The position numbers and the translations under genes were made by a program. Shown in pieces: positions 46,681 to 58,509 of a stretch of 64,000 bases of DNA. Where the stretch lies: positions 28,773,540 to 28,837,539 of the forward strand of contig NC_091134.1 in the NCBI RefSeq assembly GCF_041381155.1. The letters are read 5' to 3'. The notes below the pieces were generated by a model, which was not told the origin of the DNA, searched no databases, and saw nothing but the letters and a program-made list of their open reading frames with translations. Numbering within the stretch: position 1 is the first letter of the stretch; each line of letters begins with the position of its first letter. This DNA is from Argopecten irradians (Eukaryota; Mollusca; Bivalvia; Pectinida; Pectinidae).

Positions 46681-48939
46681 TTGCATATGCATTCGACATA
46701 GCTATACATACTACACATGTGATATTGAGGCCACAATTACCGAGAACAATGTATGTACATGGCTTATTATGTTGATATCTGTCTCACCTGGTTACACGAT
46801 TTATCGTTTATAATAGCACACAATTTATTCCCGTTATATCTTGAGAGACTAGGGTCATCATTCACGCCATCACGTGACAATGCCCTGGCACTGTTCGGTC
46901 GTGTCACGTCCAGAAGGACACTAATTATTTACCTCTCTGAATTCCTTGGCATTCTAATATATCTTTCAATGAATTAATATGTTGATGGCTGTTTTTGTCA
47001 CTGATAAACATCATATTTTGTTGTTGGTATTCCCGTAAACGAGAGAGTCTTTCTTGGATTTAATATCTATCTCTTATGAGAAGAATGCGAATAATTACGG
47101 AGGATCGAGATACAATGTTTATAATTAATTTGCAACGTGGAAATGTCTAATAATAGGACGAGATCTTTTCTCGATCGGAATAATTCATTTACGGAAAGTA
47201 TGCCTGCCTTTTTCTATTTCCAAATTATCTTAACGTTTGTGTAATGTGTTCGTCTAAACTATCGTGGTACCCATTTTCGTGATTTTTTTTGCTCAATTGA
47301 GCCTTCATGCTGCAACCTAAGAAAGGAAGTATCGGTCGTCCATTGTTCTCAACAGAGAGGGACGAAAATAGCATTAAATGGCTAGCTAAAAGGTCTTAAT
47401 CGGTAGTTTTCAGAAGTAAACACTGATGACATGTATTAAAGCTGACTAAAATGTAATAAGAATTATCAGCTTAACCATCAAAACAAGATTATTCAGATGA
47501 TATGTTTTTTCTCTCTTTACCACGGATAAAGAATTAAATGAAAATGAAATTGTTAAATTTAATGTCAATTTAAATTAGGTCAACGTAACCTACTTTTAAA
47601 GACATGACCTAGCATAATGACAATCGACATTTGGGATCCGCAATATATGCTGAATTTGAAGATGTCAATGGAATATTTAACAGTTGTTTCATGCCTTATC
47701 AGCCAACAGTCAAACTTGCTTTCATGAGGTTTAGTTTGTTAGTTTGTTGTGACCTTGTATTGGGAAGTACAAAGGCTTTCTCGCCGACGATTGGTTAGCT
47801 AGCGTATTGACAATTCCTATTACGATATTTCCACGAGGAACAGATATAATATATATATGGTCATATTTCTGCCTGTCCTAGGTCGTGCACAGCACTTGTT
47901 CGAGCTTAACATGCACTACAGGTAAATATTAATGCTACGTGACGTATTATGGATCTCTCTGGTTCAAAACAGAATTTTGTTATGGCCTGTTCCATTGGTC
48001 GCATACATGAACAGGTGACAATGGCAACATCATTATATACTTTAAATATATTTTATGAGGCTTTCCTTACCAGAGTTGTGTTTATATTGGGACAGTTTGT
48101 CTGATGCAATTGTTTCATGTTTACCCTTTTTTACTTGATTTATTTCAGATCACATATACATATAACTCAAAATTTGAACAAAACAGGAGATTTGTATTGC
48201 TTGTCTAAAGAAAGATAAAAGGAAGCGTGGCGGTGAATCGAACACTGAACCTTTCGATAATTGCACTGCTACTAAACCACATGGACTCTGCAGAACAGAT
48301 TCTGGCTGTTGTTTCGATCCCTATCCATACACAGTTTAGCTGATATCAAATTAAGATATATTTTGTTATCTACGATATGAGCGCACCAGACGTGTTTAGG
48401 AATAGGATTAAAAGTTTTAGTATTCTGTAGTACTGTATTTAGTAAAACGAGCTATAATAAGAATTGATTCTTTAATACTTGATATGCAATGAAAACAATG
48501 AATTTTAATTCGGAAAAACACGACGATAAACTGTACTTGATGAATTATCTAATACAATTAACAAACTCTTTTTCGCTATCAAAATCTTTAATGTGGAAGA
48601 TGTAAAACACATGCACTCATAAACATCATATTTTGATATCTAATTTTGGATTTTAAAAATGGTCGCCTTTAGGTCGAAACGGGCTGATTTGCGCAATAGC
48701 TCTGTGTTGAGTAAATCACCTTCACATCTCAATAGCTCTCGGAATATATTGATAATTACACTGGTGTATTGGCTGTTGTTCTTTGTTAATTAAACTACTT
48801 GAACAAAAAGAAAACACACTTTCTTTATATCAGAGATTTAGATATATACTTTCTATGTCTGATGTTTATATGTAGGTAAATCGTTGATTTGGAATATCGT
48901 TTTATGTAGGTCCTTTTGTTTTGTATCTCACAAAAGTCT
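46681..48939. other. No supported gene
   Basis: AT-rich, no recognised coding sequence. A donor-like CTACAG|GTAAAT lies at 47920, 65 bp downstream of an AT-rich TATATATATGG. Confidence 0.35.
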
Positions 48940-49310
48940 GTAAACAAAAATTTTCATAACCTAATGAAAAAAAATAGTGACATCGATGCATAAATTCTTT
49001 CATACTCCGATGAAATTAAAAAAAAACCAGTGACATCAATGCTTAAAATTAATTTTGTAAAAGAAAATATGACAGAAATCAATGCTAAAATATATTTTAT
49101 CGAATGGTCTAAATAATTATAGGCATTGATATCACTATTTATTATTTTCATCAGGTTATGAAAATAAATTGTTTGCAAACTTTGGGAGAATTTTTTGCAA
49201 TAGCAGAATCTTACAAAAGTTTGCAAACAATTGATATCATAACTCGATGAAATTAAAAAATTGAATAGTGACATCAATGCTTAAATGAAAAAAAAAAATA
49301 TTTGTTTGCA
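48940..49310. repeat. AT-rich inverted and direct repeats
   Basis: GTAAACAAAAATTTTCATAA with CCTAATGA (48940) recurs inverted at 49148-49180, and AGTGACATCAATGCTTAAA recurs directly at about 48976, 49029 and 49266. It is a MITE-like foldback of unclear boundaries. The minus-strand ORF across it (about 107 residues) is a product of composition. Confidence 0.45.
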
Positions 49311-49977
49311 ACTTTTTTGTGTATAGCTCAAACATTATGGCTTTCAACAGATTGCCAAAGACAAACTAGCATGTCAAAATTTTCGCGCAGTTACAATTTA
49401 TATGACACATATAACTTTAAACAACCAACAAGTTCGATCTGAAATAACCAGTTGTTATGTTTATAAAGATGTTGCTATGGTTGTTTGTGAGTAAATTTCC
49501 GTCGATTGATTTTTGCCAAGTTATCCTGTCACTGACATTTGTTACTTCACATAAAACTGACCAAAGTGTCAGGCGTCAAGAGGAAAGAAACCTCTTTGTA
49601 TATCTATATATTTGCTGTTTATGTATTATTGTTTATTAAACAAAGAACCGTTATGTTAGCATTCGTATGTCTGTATAGTCGTTAAGAGATGGTGCTCAAC
49701 ACTTCCAGACGACACGGGATAGACAACAATGACATTTATGTGTGCATTTATTGGTTACAATTGATTTTGATGCACAAAATGACATTCCTGGATCGCGTCA
49801 CATGGCTAATTCATTCAATGTAGTATTTACCTGTGAAACATGGCAGCTATCGCATATTAACCGTGTAGTAGATTGGCATCTCCATGCCCCAGTGGTCATT
49901 AATCTCCTCCGGACAATTTGGACATGACATATGGATGACCATGTAATTGAACAAGGTGTGCCCTTCAGGGCGACCAG

Positions 49978-50137
49978 TATATAAAAGGTCCAGAGTCCAT
50001 CTAAACTTGTTTATTTCTCATCTCACAGACAATGGGCGTTGAAAGTGTGCGCTTCGCTAGCTGTTTTCACCTCACATGGAAGATTTAAACATGACTTAGC
50101 TACTTGCACTACTACACAGTACCCAATGGATTCGCAG
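49978..50137 (+). promoter_or_regulatory. Candidate TATA promoter and first exon
   Basis: TATATAAAAG at 49978-49987 is followed about 30 bp later by a possible start region and an untranslated stretch with an 18-codon upstream ORF (ATG near 50032). A short ATGGATTCGCAG then ends at 50137 before GTACGT. Promoter, leader and donor are in the right order for a plus-strand first exon. No downstream exon was found. Confidence 0.3.
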
Positions 50138-53100
50138 GTACGTAAATAGAAATGACTATGTATCCATATAGTTACCTTATTTGGACACAACAATTATTAT
50201 TTTCAGTTTTTTCTTAAGACATATGTATTTTATTTATCTTTTTTTCATATTAATTTAACATTTTCTTTTTCTTCTTCTCTGAACTCATTGCAAAGTCAAT
50301 TTTTCATACCAACGGCAGTCAATTCTAACGTGTACAATACACTTGAGGGATTCCATAGGATATATTTACATGTATATAAATCTGTCATTTCGATGTTATA
50401 GAAAATATGATGGCCCTTTTGTTTGTATATTAGCCAGTTTTCGGAGACTCTATATGGCTGCTCTTTGTAAGAGACTACAGATGTTGACGGTTTTATGTTA
50501 TAGTATGTGATGACCCTTCTAGGTCAGTAAACATTTCGATCCTACCACACACTTCAGTGAAAATGAAAACATTTCAAAACAGAGTCTAAATAAAGAATTG
50601 ATGTTGGAAATAAAGGGATGGTCCTTAATGTATTGATGTAATTTTGTTTTGTGATTAGTTCATGTGTTATGTGAACCCTCGAGCTGTTTGTATGTTAAGT
50701 CACTGGAAAACGAAAGTAGAGCATGGGGTCAATGACATAGACATTAGCTACAGCGCATAATGATATGAAGTTAAATGAGTTAATTCATAGCTATGTGACA
50801 AAGGGTTTCTGTCGTAATATTTTGAAAAAAAATATTTTGTGTGTTTATTTGGAAATAAAATGCACATGCATGTCAATCATATTGCGGTACAAAATGTATG
50901 TCTGTATAATGATACTTATATACAATCTTTGACTTCATATTTGTCCTATAGCTGTTCCAATAGTATATATGTATAATCGTATTCAAAATATTACATCCTT
51001 TTATACACTAAGCAGCTGGTTTCTCCTGCTCGTCGGTAATATTAAAGTCAAAATTATTGATAATTTTTAGCCAATGAATATGTAGAAACGAAACGTGTAA
51101 TAGAAAAATCAGTTTAATTCAATTAATATAAAATTCGAGGATTTAAAAGACCCCAAAATTTCAAATATTGAACAAAACATAACTATCAAATCCCGAAAAA
51201 GAACCTTATACTGAAATTCAGGTATAAATTAGACTTAGGAAAGTGTGTAACATTGCTACTTTTGCCATACATTACAGGTGCCACATTCAGGTCGAATGCT
51301 ATTTATGTTATACATTTGTAGTACGAATTATTCTGGCTTGAGTCGATGAACGTCAAAACTTCTAGTCGTCTCTATGTAAACTGTGGGAATTAAGCGATGT
51401 TGCCCTCAAGGTGAATATGTACTAGGTATAGGTATATATATACCTAGTACAAGTGATGCCTGTATTCAAATACAAGTGTTGTGGCGAGTCCGGATACCTG
51501 ATGGTGTATAGTGTGATTCAGGCTAATTGATGATTGGTTGTATAAAAGGTCACGTTAGCTAAGGTATGTGATTAATCTTTGACAATCAATTACCATAATC
51601 GTCAAAATGAAAATGTTTGCAGTAGTAATTATCCATAAATGTACATACACATGAAACTTCCAAGAGATTTTGTATGGAATCAGTCATTTTAACGCGTGTC
51701 ACCCTTTTATAAACAGCAAAAACAAGGGGAAACATACATACTGAAAAACAATTCTCTTGATGAACAAATTAAAAAGAGTAAACATCTTTGCTGGTTGAGC
51801 CTATATTTCTTTTACTAGTCAGTTATCATTATAAATTATATAATATCATAATAAAGGGTTAAAATGTGGGGTAAACAGTATTGCGTTTCAAACATTGCTG
51901 TGGAAGAGGAAGGCAAAGTGGGTACAGGAATGTGTATTTACCTCTTATATACGGCAATGTGGTACATTATGTATGTGTATTATTCACAAAACTTGACATC
52001 AAAGATAAATGCCTAACGCTGACCAGGGGCCATTTATAATGTCCAAAGGCGATACGACGTAACATTTGTCATACGGACATACGGTAGCCCAAGTGGATGT
52101 CAAGTGAACCCGCCTATATCTACCGCAACACGCCTGTTTGACAAATTTGTTTCTTTTTCACTCGGCTGCCCAAAACGGAGTGTAAAAGCCATCTTTTGGA
52201 CACTATGAAAAGGCCCAAGTAAGGTAAAGTCCTTTGCTATGTTTTTTCATGAATTTTCGTTTGCGTTGAATCACAAAATTACAAATAATGTATTTTTATA
52301 TGTTTCTGATTGAATACATGAAAAAATATGTTTCAATATTGAACCAATATTTTCTTCATTTCAAGCCTAGTTTGCATACTATTCGAAGTTTTCTTTGTGT
52401 TGTTTACAACTGCGAATGTATTATAATGTCATGGCCGTGGGGTACACACTTTTATAGGTAAGCCCAGTCATACTGTACTTCACAAAGGCAAAGTGCACCG
52501 GGAAAATAGCAGTAAATACGGTAAATCAGGTATGACCCCTAAAACCATATGGAGATATGAAATAGTATATATCTTGACCTTAACTTCCATTCAAGGTCAC
52601 AGAGGTCAAACGTTTATTTTAATATTCTTTAGCTCGTCATCGTTGGTCGTGTGTCCAAAAACAATTTACTTATTTCTTTCGTTTTCTTCTCCTCAATTGC
52701 TAAAGCAACTCCAATGCAATTTTACACAAACCTTCTTAGCGATAATGCCTTATATCGAAATTACATGGCCCCCATCCTCGGGAAATGAATCAAATTGGTC
52801 AGAATTATTAAAATGAGAAAGCATTTGAACGTGATCTAGCTGATTACAGAGGCATGGAGGACATAGTCAAAATGGTCAGAATTACCAAAATTTAAAAACA
52901 ATCTGAATTCACAGATAGACTGGAATCAAACTCCCTTCATAGATTGAAAGGTCTTATATATATCAATTTCATGGCACTTGGTTCTCAGATATACCCCTGG
53001 GGAGATGGTTAAATTAACTATAGCTTATATAGGGAAAAACATTATCGAGGAAAATGTGGTTATTATTTAAAGGATATGAGTCAAACTTGGTTAGAATTAT

Positions 53101-53520
53101 TAGCCTCAGATAACATTTAAGCATCATAGCCAAATTGATCCTGGTCCCAGGAGCCTAATGGATCTTCTTCAGAATTCACAGATGTGACGGTATCAAATTC
53201 TATACTCTTAATCAATAAAAGGTCAAATTGATAAAGTAAGTTACTTAATAATTTTAACGAAAGTTCAGATATTTTGTCACATTAGGGCTGTTTTTGGTAC
53301 CATATAAACTTATATGGTCACATTAGTCCTGACAAGAGCCTGACAAGTACAAAAGACCAAGGTAAGTGCTTAGATTTTGTTTTGTTTCATTCTGTATCAG
53401 CAAGCAGTTGCTCCTTGTTGATTTCAATGGTTTCAGTTACATTGGAAACAGTAGCTTTCACTGAAACAAAATGTTATCGAATGCGCAATGGCAAAAAACA
53501 GCACTTTGAAAATACTTTCC
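50138..53520. other. No supported gene; weak repeat units
   Basis: A perfect-looking palindrome TACTAGGTAT...ATACCTAGTA lies at 51420-51449. Near 52570-52610 a single family-3-like CATTCAAGGTCAC word occurs, and 52770-53170 has loosely repeated CAAA(A/T)TGGTCAGAATTA(T/C)(T/C)AAAA segments, probably an eroded tandem-core element. A donor-like CCAAG|GTAAGT is at 53361. The ORF at 52493-52816 lies in this repeat. Confidence 0.4.
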
Positions 53521-53523
53521 TTT

Positions 53524-54133
53524 AAGTGACCTCTTTCACAAAAAATTAGATATTGTCCACGAACCAATTTTATTAAAACCAATTGCTATATGCAGTAACA
53601 TTAAAGCCGACCGTTGAGATGTACATTAAAATTTCAGTGGCGATGGCCAAAGTAAAGATGCACAACAGAGGTGTATGACAAGGTTACTCTTTCATCCAAT
53701 ATGGTATCAAAATATTGTTTTATGACGTCAAATGATATTATTTTCTCAAGATTCGTTTAGATCACTGCATAAAATGACTACAAATTTGTAGGTAAAATGT
53801 AACAAATAAAACTGTAGTTTATTTTTTAAGACGTAAAATGTAGAAATTCTGAAAGATATATTTTTAGCCATATCGATTATTCATTAATTTGATTCAATCT
53901 TATCCGGTGTCAGTACACTAAACATATTTTGTTAAGAATAAAAGGCTCATTTTCTGAAGGGAAGATTGTGAAAACGTCAAATCGGGACCGGAACGTGGCA
54001 AGATATATATATTTTTTAAATTTGTAGTAACGTTACATGAGGGGTTTTATGGTGATATGAGAACAGTGATTTACGTTCAAACTTCAATCTCACATAGTGG
54101 GCAAATTATCATTGTTAATGAAAGAGGTCACTT
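53524..54133. mobile_element. Possible MITE with 15-bp inverted ends
   Basis: AAGTGACCTCTTTCA (53524) and its exact inverse (54119-54133) bound 610 bp without coding potential. No flanking duplication is evident, so the boundaries are uncertain. Confidence 0.4.
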
Positions 54134-57060
54134 GTGCTTATAATTATTAAAGTTACTTCACTTTGCATATAAATATTAACTAAGACAAAACATAGTCAAA
54201 ACGTATTAAAGCGATCGTCTGCTCGATAAATTTACTTATATCATTAGCTGGATGCGCATCCCATGTTTTGATCGCGAAATGATCTTAGTTTTAATGAATA
54301 TCTTGCAATAGACACTGAATCAGTTCTATACAAAACTAACAATTCTTTAATAAGAAAATCCATTTATTTGACTATGTAATTATAGTGTTCGGGTGATAGG
54401 TCATAAACGATTATAGGCGTTGTTTGACCCCGATAAGGTTAAACCTCGCTCTCTCATTTCTTAGACCTTGTTAACTTACACCGCACACATCTGTGTATTA
54501 TAACCGGTTTGACGTTGATAGGACGTCTAAAATTACTGTTTTTGTTTGATAGAGTAGCAACGTCAACATATATTTATAACCTTCATTTGAGGTCACAGGT
54601 TATGTACTAGTTATCACGTTACGTTTCACCTGACGAGTTTCCCGCGACGAGACATCGTCGTTTTTGTATTTAATATACTGAACTGGAGAGAAAGAATGGA
54701 AAGCTATATATTGTTACGGGTAACATATTTCATTTACTAGTCTCATAGAATGGTGCTGTATTTGTTTCTATCTAAATGCATAAGTCAAGTTATAACATGA
54801 AGAACATTTTTCTTTTATTTTGTATGGTCAAACTGCATTTTAAAATTTTGTAATTTAGTTTTTTACCACTGGTGAAAAGACCAATTCGTTTAGTAAAGTT
54901 TCTTATTCTTCTTCTTCCGTCTTTTGTGGAGTCTATGACAATAAATTAGTAAAGAAAAAGTTTAAAATATATTTTAGTATGTTGTAGGGCAGGGTCTGAA
55001 AGTGTCATAAGAGCAAACTAAAGTAGGTAAAAAATCAAATATGGCCGCTATGACATCACTACCGGTTGCAAACTTATATATCAATATTTCGTTGACGGCT
55101 TGGCGAATTTCTTTCATTTTCGGATATGTTCAACTTCCCGTTAAAATTCGAAAAAAATAAGTAAAAAAATCTTCTCAAGTTCTGGAAGGCCTAGAGGAAA
55201 TTTTATTAGTATGAATGACGTTGACCGTAATTCCTTGTTGGACAATTTCTAGTTTTAGTTGTGTTTTTTCCACTGAACATACTTCCAGAACGTGATATTG
55301 TGCAGATATTTGCAATCTTGAAATTGCCTTATTATCATGAGGTTCAAATTTTTGCGTAATTTCGCGAGAGCAATCGATCGCGCTTTCAAACGATTAGCGA
55401 ATACATGTATACAGGTATTGTGTATTAATGCACGAGTTTCAATAAGAACCCTTCATGACGAATTGTGTATTGGCGAGCACTATGTGTATGTTGAAAATAC
55501 ATGGAAATGAGTGTTTTGTAGTACTGTAATCAATTTTATCATTAATTACATACGTGATTTTCCCACGGCCTTATGATAATAATAATCACAGTTTTGATTT
55601 CAATATATTGGACAATTATCTTTATAAGAATTTTGTTATCAACGTTGGATGTTTACACAATTTTTATCAGAAATGTCATAATGATTCTTCATTTAGGGTA
55701 AATATAGTCAAGCATTAGAGAGTGTTTCAAAATATAAATGATAATTTAATAATTGATGTTATGGTTACAAATCTATTCACACAAGTTTCTTTATAAATTT
55801 CAGAAAGGATATCTGCTAGAACGATTATACGTACCCGACCTACTAAACGACACCATTGCCTGTCTAAAACTCTTTTCAGATACAGCTGGATTTCTGCGTG
55901 ATACATCTTGTTTATCATCGGAAACATTCTGGACGCAGTGACATGGTTTTGGCAAAATTCAGGGGAGTACACTCTCGTTTCCGTGTGCACAATATACATG
56001 AGACAGTGTGTCCTCCCTTGAATGATGTCATATAAACATCTGATCACGTCATGAGATGAAGAGAACGTGCAAGACCTGGATGAAGATGAATTTCGAAATT
56101 TCTTATAAACATCATGGAAATACTGACTAGGTTTTATATCATCTGTTTTGTAAATGTCGTTGAGAATCATTATGGCACTACTCTCAGGGTGAACAATCTG
56201 TCTCCCATGTATTATAAACTGTGAGACAGTGTGTCCTCCCTAAGACACAGACTCTAGCCTATCACAACAGTGTTCTGAAATAATGCAGCTAACTGTAGTC
56301 ACGGAAAACTATATCATTAAACACCATCGTCCCGAAGTTGGTTTTGCCCAAGACGTTTAGCCCCCACTTGCGACGGTTAGCTCACAACAGAAAAAGGAAA
56401 TCGACATTTCACCTCAAACATCGGAATTGTTACAATAATACATTGAGCATATTTGTCCGAGATTTATCATTGCTGTGTTTTGATTGATACTTTTATCTGA
56501 AATAAACGAAAATGTACACTATTGTATTGTTAATGTATATCATACATAATACATAACAAGTAACATCTCTCACAGACTGAATAATATTTAGAAAATGTTA
56601 GTATTATTTTAAGAAAACCATTTAAACTACAGAAATATAGTCATGAAGACTAATGCAAAAATCCTAAATTCCTTCAAAATAATGTTTCTGGAATGACCAC
56701 TAATAATATAACTCCAAAACAATTATCTCTGAGGGATGACAGGCCGGGGTTAACTTTGATGACGAAAATATTAAGCATTTAAAAGTAAAATTGTAGCCTA
56801 GTTTTTTTCCTTTTTCCTTTTTAGTACATTGAATCTGTCAAAACATTTTATTTTCAAGAAAAGATGTATTTCAGATATTTATAAAACTATTCAATTTAAA
56901 GCACATTTCCAGCAACTATAACGGATCTATTGAAACTTAGAAGGTAAGTTTGAAATCACAATATGCGTATGGCCACTCATTTAAAACATAATAATTTGAA
57001 TATGGTACTTTGTAACGTAAGTGGCCCGTCCAGACATGTCGTAAATATCTTAAAACATAT
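54134..57060. other. No recognised gene; one 147-codon ORF of unknown nature
   Basis: The minus-strand ORF 56170-55727 (begins MILNDIYKTDDIKPSQYFHD) is the longest open frame of this stretch. It matches no family I know and contains no domain signature. A 19-bp word GGGAGGACACACTGTCTCA occurs both inside it and about 190 bp upstream. It could be an exon, a transposon relic or chance. Confidence 0.25.
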
Positions 57061-57310
57061 GTAGTTTTGACGTCATAATATATATATGACGTCGCATGAT
57101 TGTTTCAGTAGACGGAAACGTCATTTCTCCCATACTTCACAGGAATATCCCGCGGTTGCTAGGGAAAAGATAACCCTACCTTACACAGGGGGTGTAAGAC
57201 AGCTCACGCGCGCTAGACAATAACGTGACGTCATCAATACATGCGGCGTAACTGCGCCGCGAATTGTAGATGACGTCAAAAATTTTGACGCATAACGACG
57301 TTGCTGCATA
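57061..57310. promoter_or_regulatory. Cluster of CRE-like TGACGTCA sites
   Basis: TGACGTCA occurs at about 57069, 57220 and 57272, with TGACGTCG at about 57088 and TTTTGACGCATAACGACG just after the last. The stretch also has GCGGCGTAACTGCGCCGC and is GC-richer than its surroundings. It could be a promoter of CREB/ATF type. The plus-strand ORF that follows (57311-57496) is unrecognised. Confidence 0.3.
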
Positions 57311-57904
57311 ATGGCGCAACGAAATAGCTGGAAACAAACAGAAATTTCGTGTTTTTTCTACAAAGTATGGAAGAAAAAGAATCAAATATGGGTCTATCAA
57401 GTGACCTTAACGCCGATGCGTTCTTTTGAGGCACCCCTCTATATATTTACCATTGCAGAAGGGGGTCCGGGGGAGTTCCCCCGGGATGAGATCTAGACCA
57501 AGTCCCTACACCGCGCAGCCTATATCGAACGCCTTTAGGCCTCGGGTTGACCAGCCAAAATCTTTCACTCAGGTTGAGATATCCCTGTCCACTTGACAGA
57601 CCCATGTAAGATTCTGTTAATCCGAACCGGATTTCTACTGGTTTGTATGGAGACGAAATTTTTAAGTTTTTCGCCGTTGAAATGTTCTAAAAATGCACAT
57701 TTGAAAGAAAAAAAGGGTCCTCCTGCACATTTTTGTACTTCATTTTAGAAAATTTTCCGCTGTGCGGCGCGTTTCCTAAAACGTTCAAGCACGTAAAGTT
57801 CAAACCTTTGATAATGAAAATTCAATACACACGAACTAAAATAAAAGTGTACATCAAGGGATTATACTATTTAAAAAATGCTTCTTAAAAGATTAATCTG
57901 TTTA

Positions 57905-58320
57905 TATGTCTTAGTACGACAATTAATTCATTTTTATTTTGAGTTACTCAACAATGTGCCGATGAATGTGTGTGAATCCGGTATGTCATTTCTAAATGCA
58001 GGTAACATTACCGTGTTAAGCTCGTTTAAAAATCATCAAAATACAAAAAAGTAATATTATTCTCGGGGGGGGGGGGGAGACCCCTGGACCCCACAAAAAC
58101 CAAATTCACGCGCCTACGGCGCTCGCAAATTCAACAAAATGCATCGAAAAACTCATCTCTGCCATTCTAAAATCTCGCGGGGGGGGAGACCCCTGGACCC
58201 CACAAAAACCAAATTCACGCGCCTACGGCGCTCGCAAATTCAAAACATTACATCATAAAGCTCATCTCTGCCATTCTAAATCGTACAATGTTTTTCCGGG
58301 GGGAGGGGGGGGGGGCTGAC
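57905..58320 (+). repeat. Dispersed repeat, copy 2, with internal tandem duplication and G-runs
   Basis: It matches 29715-30000 up to the first G-run. The segment starting with the G-run, AGACCCCTGGACCCCACAAA, CACGCGCCTACGGCGCTCGC and ending CTCATCTCTGCCATTCTAAA is then duplicated at about 115-bp offset (58065 and 58180). G-runs of 13, 8 and 6+11 bases head the successive copies. Confidence 0.65.
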
Positions 58321-58509
58321 GTGTATACATATTACATTGTAAGGATTGGTGATGTACGGGAAGGGCTATAGATGTCTTTACGTGTCCTGTCCATGTGTAA
58401 CCGTCGTGGAGCTGAGTTTGAATGTCGAGGAGGTGAAGATATTTGGATGGAGATATCCTACAAGTATATTTTGTACAAAATTTGATTTTCTATTATATTA
58501 CTGTCATAT

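Noticed and set aside
48954..49277. 107-codon minus-strand ORF
   Set aside because: It lies in AT-rich inverted and direct repeats; the Phe/Ile/Leu/Ser-rich composition is what such DNA gives by chance.
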